Shown here one piece after another: positions 1-10,517 of a stretch of DNA of 64,000 nucleotides. The notes beneath the pieces are model-generated. The model did not search any database, was not told where the DNA came from, and was given only the letters and a program-made list of their open reading frames with translations. The translations under genes and the position numbers were made by a program. This stretch comes from Locusta migratoria (lineage: Eukaryota; Arthropoda; Insecta; Orthoptera; Acrididae). Every line of letters starts with the position of its first letter. The stretch's first letter is position 1. Location: contig CM048755.1 in the NCBI GenBank assembly GCA_026315105.1, positions 754,063,301 through 754,127,300 of the forward strand. The letters run 5' to 3'.

Positions 1-38
1 CAGGCGCAGACAGGTGTGAAAATTACAGAACCATCAGT

Positions 39-632
39 TTGATAAGTCATGGTTGCAAAATTTTAACACGAATTATCTACAGGAGAATGGAAAAGCTGGT
101 AGAAGCTGATCTCGGGGAAGATCAGTTTGGGTCCAGGAGGAACATAGGAACCCGGGAGGCAATACTCACTTTACGTCTTATCTTAGAAGATAGATTAAGA
201 AAAGGCAAACCTACATTTTTAGCTTTTGTAGATTTTGATAAAGCATTTGACAATGTTGACTGGAATACACTCTTTCAAATTCTGAAGTCAGCAGGGGTAA
301 AATACAGGGAAAGGAGAGTTATTTACAACTTGTACAAAAGCCAGACCGCAGTTATTAGACTCGAAGGGCATGAAAGGGAAGCATCAGTTGGGAAGGGAGT
401 AAGACAGGGTTGTAGCCTTTCTCCAATGTTATTCAATTTGTACATCGAGCAGGCGGTGAAGGAAAGTAAGGAAAAATTTGGAATAGGGATTAAAGTTCAG
501 GGGGAAGAAATAAAAACATTGCGTTTTGCTGATGACATTGTAATTCTGTCAGAGACAGCGAAGGACCTGGAAGAGCAGTTGAATGGAATGGACAGCGTGT
601 TGAAGAGAGCATATAAAATGAACATTAACTAG
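39..632 (+). pseudogene. LINE reverse transcriptase, palm and fingers
   Basis: This frame encodes the polymerase core of the element at 1-1303, which would copy element RNA into DNA at a nicked target. It shows motif A (FVDFDKAFDNVDW, about residues 62-74), motif B (GVRQGCSLSPMLFNLYIE, about 119-136) and an intact motif C (FADDIVIL, about 163-170). The frame enters from upstream of the window, so the first methionine is internal and not a true start. It ends at a TAG where the related copy at 45935-46711 has lysine (NINKSK). The core residues survive but the protein is cut before the thumb region. Confidence 0.9.
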
Positions 633-751
633 AGCAAAACAAAAATAATGGAATGCGGTCTTAGAAAATCAGGCGATGCTGAAGGAATTAGATTAGGTAA
701 CGAAACAATGAAGGTGCTAGATGAGTTTTGTTACTTGGGTAGTAAAATAAC

Positions 752-1288
752 ATGCGATGGTTGAAGTACAGAGGATATAAAATGCAGAATGGCAATGGGA
801 AGAAAAGCATTTTTGAAAAAGAGAATTTGCTAACATCGAATATTAATTTAAGGGTAAGGAAGTCTTTTCTGACGGCATTTGTGTGGAGTGTTGCCTTGTA
901 CGGGAGTGAAACATGGACGATAAGCAGTGCGGACAGGAAGAGAATAGAGGCTTTTGAAATGTGGTGCTACAGAAGAATGCTGAAGATTAGGTGGGTAGAT
1001 CGCATAACTAATGAAGAGGTACTGAACAGAATTGGTGAGAAAAGGAATTTTTGGCGTACCCTGACTAAAAGAAGGGATTGCTTGGTAGGACACATTCTTA
1101 GACATCGAGGAATCGTAAATTTAGCATTGGAGGGAAGTGTGTGGAGTAAAAATCGCAGATGGAGACCAAGAGACGCGTATAGTAAGCAGATTCAAGTGGA
1201 TGTGGGTTGCCGTTTTTATGAGGAGATGAAAAGGCTTGCTCAGGATAGAGTAGGGTGGAGAGCTGCAGCAAACCAGTCTCCGGACTGA
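752..1288 (+). pseudogene. LINE RT C-terminal region
   Basis: This continues the preceding RT in another frame after an in-frame TGA (762-764) and a one-base deletion near 821-826. It matches the C-terminal part of the copy at 45935-46711 along its length: ALYGSETW, then a region rich in R, W and K (WCYRRMLKIRWVD), GHILRH, and the final SPD before the stop. Such C-terminal regions follow the RT thumb in RTE-like LINEs and probably bind nucleic acid. The first residues, up to about 820, are out of frame and not authentic. The frame ends about 15 bases before the element terminus. Confidence 0.85.
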
Positions 1289-1303
1289 AGACCATAACAA
1301 CAT

Positions 1304-1640
1304 CATTTTTTTACAAAACTTTTGTGGAATTTTATTTAAACAAATCTGTAGGAAATCTCAGCAATCAATCCCATTTTCTTTCTTTTCAGATTTTTTTAGG
1401 CCAGTCTCAAAGATTTTAATATGTGCTTACATCTAAACCGTCATGTTGACAGCTACGTTCAGCATGACGGTATAAATGTAAACATAACTCAAAGCATTGA
1501 AAATAAAAACAAAAATTGCGAATGATTGGTGCCATTCTCTACAGATTTGTACAAGACAGTCGCTGGGCACAAGCTCAAAAATGGAATCAAACCTGGCTGA
1601 AGAAATCTAGCTAATTTTTACTAAACCTTGTGAATCAACA
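1304..1640. other. Unassigned, no gene seen
   Basis: AT-rich sequence between a LINE end and a SINE. I see no coding region, terminal repeat or RNA structure. Confidence 0.5.
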
Positions 1641-1840
1641 AAAATGTTCAAATGTGTGTGAAATCTTATGGGACTTAACTGCTAAGGTCATCAGTCCCTA
1701 GGCTTACACACTACTCAACCTAAATTATCATAAGGACAAAAACACACACCCATGCCTGAGGGAGGAGTCGAACCTCCGCAAGGACGAGCCGCACAGTCCA
1801 TGACTGCAGCGCCTTAGACCGCTCGGCTAATCCCACGGGG
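1641..1840 (-). mobile_element. tRNA-derived SINE
   Basis: On the minus strand the unit starts near 1840 with a tRNA-like head: an A-box-like TTAGCCGAGCGGTCTAAGG and a B-box-like GGTTCGACTCC. A tail region follows with GACTGATGACC and TTAAGTCCCATAAG near 1641-1690. The long tRNA-like head suggests a class II tRNA ancestor (Leu or Ser type). The same tail motifs occur in the copies at 15021-15221 and 63186-63382. It is a Pol III-type repeat with no protein. Confidence 0.85.
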
Positions 1841-1974
1841 CATGAACTTACAGTTAACGTAAATAAACATTTTTCAATGGTTGTGAACAGATAATTCATT
1901 TAACGGAAAACAAAATATATTTACAATAACTATTTAATGTTAAACAAAATAAGAAGCAACACAGTAAATAACTA

Positions 1975-4627
1975 TGACTCTGAACATAATATAAAAACAT
2001 AATAGACAAATCGAACCTTCCTGGCTTTTGCTTGTGAAAACTCTTTCGCACGATCAGTGTAATGTAACTCCTCTGCAAGCTCGAGCTCAATCGAAATTGT
2101 TGCAAGATCATTCAAACGAGTTTGGCTCATCGTTGATCGGAGGTATGTCTTTATCAATTTCAGTTTTGAGAAACTCCTCTCTCCACTTGCAACTGTCACT
2201 GGGAGTGTTAGGAGATTTCTCAGAGCAACGCTGACATTAGGGCAAAAATTATGTCTTCCTATAAACTTCAGAGTCTGTTTTGGACCTATTCCAGGTTTCA
2301 ACAATGTTGAAAGCACTTTTAGTTCTTCCCTCAACTCTAGTGCATCAATGTCGCTTGAGTCATGATCTTGCAAAATCGCTGCGAGGTTTCTTCACTGCTG
2401 TCAGGAGGTGCATTCTTCAGCTCGCCGATGTCGTAGAGAAAATCAAAATAATCACGATGAGATTTCAGTTGATTGAATCTCTCATCCAAAGATGTGGTTA
2501 CTATATCTAAAAGATAGTGGTAGAATTCAATCTTGTAACGTTTTGTTGGGTCATCTATTGTCTGATCTCTTCCTTCATAAGTAAAGTGTATTGGCTTCTT
2601 ACTTCGTCGCCGGGAAACACTAATCCGTGGTAACGTTAGATCTTCTAACTCTAATTCTGTAGCCAATTCTTTGGAATTCGTCAAGAAAGATACAAACTTT
2701 TCTTCTGTTCTGCCGGTATCAAAATATGCTTTCGTTTTTTCAAGCATTTCCACGGCCTCAGAAACATTTATGTCAATGGTCTGGAGGGCCTTACTGACTA
2801 CACTGATGCGAAGCAGAACATCGTACCAAATTACCAGAGAAGTTAGAAAGGTGTAATTTTTTTATTTGATTCGCAAGTGACGTTGGTTCGTGAGTGGTCA
2901 AGCTATCGAATTCTTCTGATATTTGAACCAGTGGATTATAAACGCCTCCAATTTGAAACCTCAGGGGAGTAAGTGCATCGATGCGACTTTCCCACCTAGT
3001 ATCGCTCAGTGACTTCAGCGTCAGGTTAAGGCAGGTACTTCAAGACATCCCAACGTCGAACGGAGGACGAGAAGAAACCATACGAGATCTTCACTGTCGA
3101 TAACATGGAAACAGCATATTTAGAAAACAAGATTCAATGAGTGACTGCTACATGGTACATAAAATGCTCTCTTATTAATATCTGAAATTCTTTTTTGGAC
3201 ACCAGGCTTCTTTCCTTTCATGTTTGCTCCATTGTCGTATCCTTGGCTTCTCATATTACACAATAGGATTTTTTTTCTTCCAGTACCTTGAGTTCGACCT
3301 GCGTCAAAGTGAAGCTTGAGGAATCGGGCACTGAAAGAAATCCCAGGAAATGCTCCCGAATTCGTATACCCCGTCGAGTCTTGCCTCCTGGACGAAACGT
3401 ACCACAACTGTCATCTGCTCAACTTTTGAAATATCTGGTGTTCAGTCCATAATTATACTGTAATACTTTGCAGACTTCATCATTAATAGAATGTTGTTGG
3501 TTATAGATGATCCAATAAGATGAATTATTTCATTCTGTGTTTCCTTTCCAAGATAATAATGACCCTTGTTCTCACTTTGCTTTGTTCTGTGCAGGTGCTC
3601 CATCATTACAGTGTCGAACTTTCCAAATAATTCAACGAGCTTCAAGAAGTTTCCGTTGTCAGGCTGAAAGAGTGTATCTGTACTTCCTCTCAAAGGCAGA
3701 TATTGCCTACCCAGGAAATGAATTATTGCTATTAAGCGCCCAAGAGCATTTTTCCAATGTTCGCTTTCAGTATTCAGAAGCCTTTGATGATGGGCGTCGA
3801 CAGCTCGTGACTTTTTCATCCCCTCAGAAAACACGATCCAGTTTTTATGTGAATTCAAATGATCGGTAGACTTCCCGTGCCTTCGAGATACAAGATGCAA
3901 GGTGCAGCCAGTCGGTTATACCGTTCTTTGCAATTTTTACAGTATATGACGAAAAACGTTTGCAACAAAAGCAGAACACAGCATCCATGCTCTTTTAATA
4001 CACCAACCAATGTCTATCTCCTTTTTCTAAATTCTTCAAAGAATAGTTGTAGTGCACAGGGTTGTCCGCGTTGTTAGGACATTCTTCAGCTTCCTTAATG
4101 CGCTCTGGAGGACATCGCATGACCAACATTGTTCGAATGCAGTCGGTAATTATTTCCGGCCATCTTCCGGGATCTGAGTCAACTGCCTCTTCCAGTTTAG
4201 GCTTGCCTTCAGTCACTTCACCGGTGGTGAGTACCTCGGCTGATGTTCCTCCGGTATTTTCCGAATCAGGTGCCTAATTTCAGTTCTGCCTGATGTTTCA
4301 ATCTCGGAGCTATCGTCGCAAAGCAGGTCTTAAGTCCAAGCGAGGTCTGTTGAACATGCTGTGGATGACCCACCGTCAGCATTGCTACTGTATGCGGTGG
4401 TCGCAGTACTGTGTTCGTCAACTTTCTGGTCATGTATTGGTGATAAAGATGTAGCTGCAGTAGCTCCACCTGTTCAGGATCTATTTTTACACCCTCGCCG
4501 CTGCTAGGTCGTTCTCTCTTTGGCTTGAAATATCGTTGTAGTACATCCTTTTCCTTATTATCGTCATCTTCCTTCAGCGCCCGTCTTTTCCTATATTCAC
4601 TGCCAGTGTTTTTCTACCGTCGGACAT
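1975..4627 (-). pseudogene. hAT transposase, ZMYM1-like, decayed
   Basis: A broken hAT-superfamily transposase, spread over several minus-strand frames. Reading from 4627 there is a methionine and a basic YRKRRALKEDDD stretch, followed about 60 residues later by QVELLQL. Next come a TTF-type zinc-finger-like region (WLVY, CFCCK, near 3960-4010), HLNSHKNW near 3850, and the segment with SIIMDxTPDISKVEQMT near 3410-3450, where the first catalytic Asp is expected. After this come QGYDNGANMKGKKPGVQ near 3200 and the C-terminal hAT dimerization domain (SGERSFSKLKLIKTYLRSTM, about 2130-2190). At least five frame changes and a stop right after the MD make it non-functional. I could not find its terminal repeats. 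Confidence 0.85.
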
Positions 4628-5166
4628 GTTTCGATCCAGCCTGTAAAGAACTATTAAGTGAAACTAACTGTTGATGTCAGTGTTCATTTGGCTTTCTTCG
4701 TCCCTGATTTGCCAATTTCTTAAAGAAAAAACCAAAAGGAAATTGAAAAGGAGGCTTTTTAATACCGTACAAAAACTTGAATTTAAAATTCTACTCTAAC
4801 TATTAGTTAGTTCCGTTTGACTTCAACCTTTTTTTGTTGTTGCAAAAAATACACGCACAGACGAATGCTGGGGAAAAGTACTAAGCTACTATGTAATGGG
4901 GCATGTTAAATAATTAAATAAATAAAATAAATATGTATTGTAGGTAGTTTTTACCCTCATAGGAATTATGTCCTGAAGGCAAAAATGTGCACAAAATTCT
5001 GTTAAAATTGGTCCATTAGTTTACGAGCAGTTATGGAACATTATCGCATGATGTGGGTGGCGGTTTTTAGTGAATTTCATTTCTTATGTCGTCTTAACTC
5101 CTGAACTATGTTTTCTGATAGTGAGGAACATGTGTACCAAGTCTGACTGACATCGCCCCCTCCCCG

Positions 5167-5201
<35 letters not shown>

Positions 5202-5934
5202 TTTGTAATATGTATAGATTGTGTTTTCCTGAATCAAATACTTTATGAAGAGTGAGAGCTTGAAGTTATCACCCCAATAAGCAGTATTCTTGATTGGCTG
5301 TACCTGAAAAAAAATTAATTTCTGCAAACCAAATTATCTAATAATAAATTAAAATATACTTACATCCTTCTCTCTAGTTGGGCTTTTGTGCACCCTGTGA
5401 AACTTAGTTTTTCTCTACCCGTCTAATGATATTTTCATTTTCTTACTTCTCTTATAACAGCGAAGGAAACATTTCAGGAAAATGCAGCCGGCTAGGAGTG
5501 TCTGACTTCACGATTCACTAAGGATCAATTTCGTAAATTTTGATAACATTCTTCCGAACGCGCTAATTCAGAAGCAGCGCGCAGCAGAGACGAGGCGATT
5601 TATAATAGCATCTACATTCTACAGAGATAACGAGAAGATTCTCATAACAGCAAGAAAGTGGGATGAAGCCCTATTCATTTTTCAAAACTTTTTGCTTCAC
5701 AATTACGTAATCAAGAACGGAATAGAAAGTAAATCTGTATATACAGTAAAATGGATGTATGTGCCCTACCTAACAGTTTCCAAGACGAAGAAAAGTTTCC
5801 TTTTCAGTACTTCGCATAGTTATCGACCGATTTCGAAAAAAATAAATGCTGTCATATTCTACTCATTAAGAGGTGTAATTTTATGTAAAGCTGAAATAAG
5901 ACAAGACTACATAGAAACTGTGAGTTTGTCTTGA
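4628..5934. other. Unassigned, AT-rich
   Basis: I see no gene. The stretch holds a dinucleotide repeat at 5168-5200 and otherwise low-complexity AT-rich sequence. The short reading frames lack recognisable motifs. Confidence 0.5.
5168..5200. repeat. (AC)n microsatellite
   Basis: About 16 uninterrupted AC units. Confidence 0.95.
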
Positions 5935-6237
5935 AGCCGACGGCACTCAAATAGCCGCGGTGCTGCTACAGTGGCGAGGAAGAAATCAGTCCTCCTTCCT
6001 CCCCTGGTACAACAGAGGCGGCCGGCAGGTAATCGAGGCGCCATGGCACAGTTTCCGAAGCTCTTCCTCCGAGGTTTGGTATCGAATCCCCTGTTGGGCA
6101 TGAATGTTGAGTTTGTCCTTTTCTTTAAAAAAATAAAAAATAAAAATAAATAAAATTGGGGGCCAGCAGATTTGCCGCCCCTCGGAAAGTGCCGCCCCGT
6201 GCGGCCGCACGTTTCGCACGTGCCTTGCGCCGGCCCT
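5935..6237. other. GC-rich insertion in Harbinger remnant
   Basis: This GC-rich block interrupts the Harbinger transposase at 6238. Its minus-strand edge reads CAGGGCCGGCGCAAGGCA, which resembles a hAT-type terminus, and it contains an A/T-rich core with AAATAAAAATAAATAAA. I cannot define the other edge or a target duplication. It may be a small non-autonomous element. Confidence 0.35.
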
Positions 6238-6655
6238 GATCGTACCACTTGAAAACAGTTTCCCAATATTACTTTTATCAAAATTTCCAAAGTCACCTTC
6301 TTTCCCATATGACCCGACATCAATGAAAATGAATTTCTAGTTCGTGTCAACCACAGCAAGAAGGACGGTAGAAAAAAATGTTTGTAGTTGTAATATAATG
6401 AGCCTGACAGTGCAGGAGAAAAAATTCGCACATGTTTTCCGTCGATGGCAGCAACACAGTTAGGAAATTGCCATTTTTCTTCAAATTCCTTACATTTTGA
6501 TTTCAACTGGTCAGATGACATTGGTGGCAAAAGGATTGGCACTTCTAACGTCTTATATAAACTGATGACACAACTTATATGATTTTACCGATGTAAGAAG
6601 GAGATATTCTGAATTCAAATGCCAGTGATCTGAATGTTTCTTCTGTTGCCATAAG
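6238..6655 (-). pseudogene. Harbinger/PIF transposase fragment (HARBI1-like)
   Basis: A fragment of a PIF/Harbinger transposase, the DDE nuclease that cuts and joins these elements at short AT-rich targets. The N-terminal part reads ATEETFRSLAFEFRIS near 6600-6650 (helix-turn-helix region). After a frame change comes EKWQFPNCVAAIDGKHVRI, whose AIDGKHV holds the first catalytic Asp, then YYNYKHFF. Homology stops at 6238, where unrelated GC-rich DNA begins, so the later catalytic residues are absent here. No second (Myb-like) ORF could be identified nearby. Confidence 0.85.
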
Positions 6656-7507
6656 CCTAAAAATAAAATTAAAATAAGATGGATGTAATTTTAAAAATTA
6701 CTATTATTTTTACATCTAACGAATAATAACGTACATAATTATTTTACTGTATTGTATTTTATAGTTGAAGACTGCAAAAAAAATATGTAAGAATATAAAA
6801 GACACACATAAAAAAGGCAGCGAAAAGGAAAAAAGTATTGGAAGTCTGCTTCCAGTAAAGAAACTAAATGTCCAAACAAAATGGATCAGTAGCGAGTGTA
6901 AATTGTCATACAATTTGCCTGTTTAAGTTACTTTTTATTCTGTTTCATTTTATTATTGACACTGAATTAGTTGTATTTTTGTAATATATTTCACAGAAGT
7001 ACATCCAACGTTGAGGCAGATGATGTACAAAGCCCATAAGATGACAGTTAACAGAGTAATAGAGACGCGTGGCAGACATCACCAACTTTGTCAAATAAAG
7101 AAAAGACGTGGAACACATCGCGTCGTTCAGACCACCCAGGCAAAGGTCACGACAAAATGAAAAAAATATGGAGTTGATGACTTCTCGGTGAGCCGAGAGA
7201 GAAACCTTAATGAAAAGACTGGCTGAAGAAAAGCGTGATGATGACAAGTATCGCCCACAGCGTATAAAAATTGAATCATAATTTGGTCAATGAAGCCAAA
7301 TTGAGAACCTTGCAGATGCTTATTGACTTGGAGAATCGCAGTTCATTTGACTATTACTCTTCCGTGCGTCTTTCATCTCCGAGTACTTTCTCATACTCAA
7401 CAACTCCATCGATATCAAGTGGATAACACTACCATCACATCATCTGACAACACAGAGACCGAAACACCACCTTTCGAACCCATTGAATGTTGCGATAAGT
7501 GTTAGTT

Positions 7508-7509
<2 letters not shown>
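6656..7509. other. Unassigned, weakly coding-like
   Basis: I do not recognise a gene. One short plus-strand stretch (about 7195-7280) reads like protein (LMKRLAEEKRDDDKYRPQRI, then a stop) and another near 7405-7505 is Ser/Thr-rich (TITSSDNTETETPPFEP). They could be remnants of one decayed ORF, perhaps an accessory ORF of the neighbouring Harbinger element, but this is a guess. Confidence 0.25.

Positions 7510-7540
<31 letters not shown>
7510..7540. repeat. Poly-T tract (31)
   Basis: An uninterrupted run of T. It could be the poly-A tail of a lost minus-strand retroposon. Confidence 0.9.
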
Positions 7541-7541
<1 letters not shown>

Positions 7542-7705
7542 TATTGTACTAATTTTCATTTTTTACACTGTATGCATTAATAATCAAGCAATAACCCATC
7601 AAAAAATGTTATTGTACCTACCTCAATGTTTAAGCTAGTTTTTCATTTGGTGTTATAGGGTATGGATATCTGGGAGAGGAATCTTTCCTGATATCTTCTT
7701 TGACG

Positions 7706-7820
7706 AATTGCGATTGGGCAGTTGATGTCATATATTCTATGAATGTCGAATAATAACAACTGCAGGATCAGAAGTGACGTCTGTTTCTCTCGCAACAGAC
7801 GCCACATGTATATATATAAT
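7706..7820 (+). repeat. SINE body, headless copy
   Basis: About 110 bases nearly identical to 8090-8196, in the same orientation, ending in the same ATGTATATATATA tail. Unlike the second copy it has no tRNA-like head before it, so it is probably a 5'-truncated SINE. Confidence 0.8.
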
Positions 7821-8000
7821 ATGCCGGTGACGGGCAATGATCCTATCGTTAGTGGGGAGGGGTGGGCAAAGTTTGAAGCCCTTACTCTTACGGGAATTAG
7901 TTAAACTACGAGTTTGAGTACTGTGGGCAGGGCGAAGCTGGGAATTTGTATCTGACGGGAGGCGTGCTTAGGTAGTCCTTGCAGGTGCGGTGATCACTGT

Positions 8001-8196
8001 GTCCCCAGTGGTGTAGGGGTCAGTGCAACTGCCTAGAAAGCAGGAGACCCGGGTTCGAATCCCGGCTGGATGCACATTTTCAGCTTTGCCCAATCGCAGT
8101 TGATGTCATATATTCTATGAATGTTGAATAATAACAACTGCAGGATCAGAAGTGACGTCTGTTTCTCTCGCAACAGACGCCACATGTATATATATC
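8001..8196 (+). mobile_element. tRNA-derived SINE with head
   Basis: The head at 8001-8074 folds like a tRNA: an A-box-like TGGTGTAGGGGT, a short anticodon arm (CTGCCTAGAAAGCAG) and a perfect B box (GGGTTCGAATCCC). The body (8090-8196) repeats the sequence at 7706-7820 and ends in a TATATA tail. The tRNA-like part continues directly into repeated DNA, so I call it a SINE and not a working tRNA gene. Confidence 0.75.
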
Positions 8197-8199
8197 TAT

Positions 8200-9356
8200 G
8201 ATTCCGTTGATTTTTGTTGAAATGAGTACGATCTTTAAGCACTTCGCCTTGAGTGGGGTGCGAATATGTAATGTAGCAGACACGTGCAGTGTGTGTCACT
8301 AACTCTGCTCACGGTTTGATTTAAATGGAGATTAATCTCACTATTAACGTGTACCATCTCAAGTAAAGAAAGACAGACCAGATCCACCTACGAAGTTTAT
8401 TTTTCTTTTGTTGTGTGGTACATCCTGGTTCGCTGAATTTTGCCTACGATAGCGGCGCCTGCTTCTGCTTCGTATCAGCACGCTGAGTTGGGTGAGTTTT
8501 GCTTTGCTTTGCGCGTGTGAGTGGTTGAATGCTTGTTGATTGTAAATCCACCCCCGACGATGTTCAGTTCAGATTACTTTAAGTGAGTTTTTCAATGGGA
8601 TGTACTTTTATTGTTTAACAAAATTGTTTCCCCGACTTGCTCATGTTTGAACTGAATAAATAATTTATTGTCAGTAAAATTTTATACTACTTTTGTATAT
8701 TTGTTAATGAATACCTTCCCTTTTTACTTAATGTTGTTTTTCACCAGTGCTGAGAACAAATTCAGATGCATATTATCATATTTTTAATTCCGTTGCGCCA
8801 TAAATGTTCTCACAGCTATCTTCATGAAATGGTTTAGTTCGGGGTGGCTTGTATATAAATGATTCTGTGTAATTCTCGTGATCTACAATGTGTTTTGGCC
8901 ACCGTCTCTTTGTCTTCCTGCTGCTAAAGTAAATTTTGAGTCAGTTCTAAATTCTGGGGCCAGGGAACAAGATTCTGTTGCAGGAAGTTGTTAGTATCTA
9001 TCTCATGAAAATTCTTCAGCTGGTTTATTACAGCCAGAATTATATGTTTAAAGTAAGCTTTTAACTGGCGCCTTTCAGCTAAAATTAATTAACGGCGGTC
9101 TTTCAATTTAATAAGGAAACATTTTTTTAAACTGGAATTAATAACATTACCGCATATAGGAAAGGCTAGTTAAAGCATTTTGCATGAATAAAAAGAATAT
9201 TTGTTATAGAGTTACTCACTAAGCACGAGATATTATTACAATAGATTTTCATTCGAAAGGTACGTGACAAACTTTTCTTTGGAAGTGTTACGACTATTGT
9301 GAAGTAAAATCAAGGGAGAGTAGTGATAATCTTTAATGATTTCAAAAAAGTTATGA
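8200..9356. other. Unassigned, no gene seen
   Basis: AT-rich sequence with no supported reading frame, RNA gene or terminal repeat. Confidence 0.5.
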
Positions 9357-9477
9357 ACTAGCTAATACTAAGGACGGCACAAATATCTATGCCCGAGGGG
9401 GGATTCGAACCCCCGACCGCAGTGGCCGTGCAGACCGTGACTGACGCGCCGCAGAGCGCTCGGCCACCGCGGCCGGC
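9357..9477 (-). mobile_element. tRNA-derived SINE, truncated
   Basis: The minus-strand head GGCCGCGGTGGCCGAGCG and B box GGGGTTCGAATCCCCC are followed by CATAGATATTTGTGCCGTCC and TTAGTATTAGCTAG. The head and first tail part match the copy at 63186-63382 closely; the rest of the tail is missing here. Confidence 0.85.
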
Positions 9478-10517
9478 TTTAATGATCTCCAAATGATTAT
9501 TAAGAATACATTCTAGAAAGAAAAACTAAAGTACCAATAACAGTGATATTCAGTAACGATGTTAAATTTTAGATCACGGTCGTGAGTGTATGTATGGCGC
9601 ACAGAACCCGTTTTCCTCTAAAAGAAAAATTACTCGCGATTAATCATTAACGTAACTTCTGTGTGTGTGTCGCTAGTAGTAAGGAATTGCGTTCTTCAGC
9701 TCAGGAGTGCCAACTTATGGTCAGTCCGGCTTCTGTTCTAATCGAGCTGACGCCGGAAGTAAAATGTAAGGGTCTGTAGCCTACTACTACGAAATGTGAC
9801 GCGGCTACGCCCACATAGCCGTTTGCGCGGAAAGTATTCCTGGACCTAACGGTACGTCTCGGCGTAGCTCTGCCGTTCCCAGGGCGATGACGACGCAAAT
9901 TTCGAGGCACCACTGGTGTGCGCCATGCTGTCCCTGCTCACTGCCGCCATGTGGCACTTTGACTTTGGCTGCCTTCCCCGCAGACATTTTCCGTCTCACA
10001 TAGATTCCGCACCTCTCTCTCCCTGTGGTGCCTCCCAGAAGCGCTTTAGAAACAGGCAGGATTCACTGGCTTCGCCTCCTCGTAGAACTCAAATGAATGA
10101 AAATATCAGTAAACCCGTAAGAATTAAAATGAAGTTGGCGGGCAGTTCTCGACATCTTTCAACGTATTTGGTATACACATTTTCTCTGTATGCCTCTCTG
10201 CATTATTCAAAAAGTGTTACAGAAGTACCAAACGTAAAGTATAATTATGATTTTAAGTAATGGAAAATTTCAAGTTATACATAATATGTCTAACTAGATC
10301 CCCAAAAAATCGGCAGTCCTGAACGTGACTGTTACTCGCTGTTGTGATTGTCAAATTCCCCAAATTTAGTTTTTCTAACAAATTAGCAACGCTACTTATT
10401 ACACGATACACCTCAGGCGTACACATATGCACCGACACCCGAAACGTGAATATCTGACACTAGCGCACTTGCTTCAGGTTGAGTTATTACAATTATCTGT
10501 GTACAGTAGCATACGAC
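9478..10517. other. Unassigned, no gene seen
   Basis: No supported gene. The stretch around 9700-10090 is more GC-rich than its surroundings and open on both strands, but none of the translations shows a recognisable motif. Confidence 0.4.

Larger units (their letters stand above)
1..1303 (+). mobile_element. RTE-type LINE, 3' part (copy 1)
   Basis: This is the 3' part of an APE-type non-LTR retrotransposon; its 5' half lies before the window. It carries the reverse transcriptase (RT) and the C-terminal region, then a very short 3' UTR ending in ACAACA-type repeats near 1303. The same family occurs on the minus strand at 45916-46923 and 49868-50232, and all three share the terminal GACTGAAGACC-type sequence. 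The short repeat tail fits RTE-like LINEs. The copy is dead: TAG at 630-632, TGA at 762-764 and a one-base loss near 821-826. I am confident of LINE identity, less so of the clade. Confidence 0.9.

Noticed and set aside
5106..5327. Frame with a Val-Cys repeat
   Set aside because: It is a translation of the (AC)n microsatellite.
8001..8074. Looks like a tRNA gene
   Set aside because: The acceptor stem does not pair well and the sequence runs on into repeated DNA, so it is the head of a SINE. The tRNA-like parts at 9357-9477, 15021-15221, 26371-26435, 28065-28145 and 63290-63382 were rejected as tRNA genes for the same reason.
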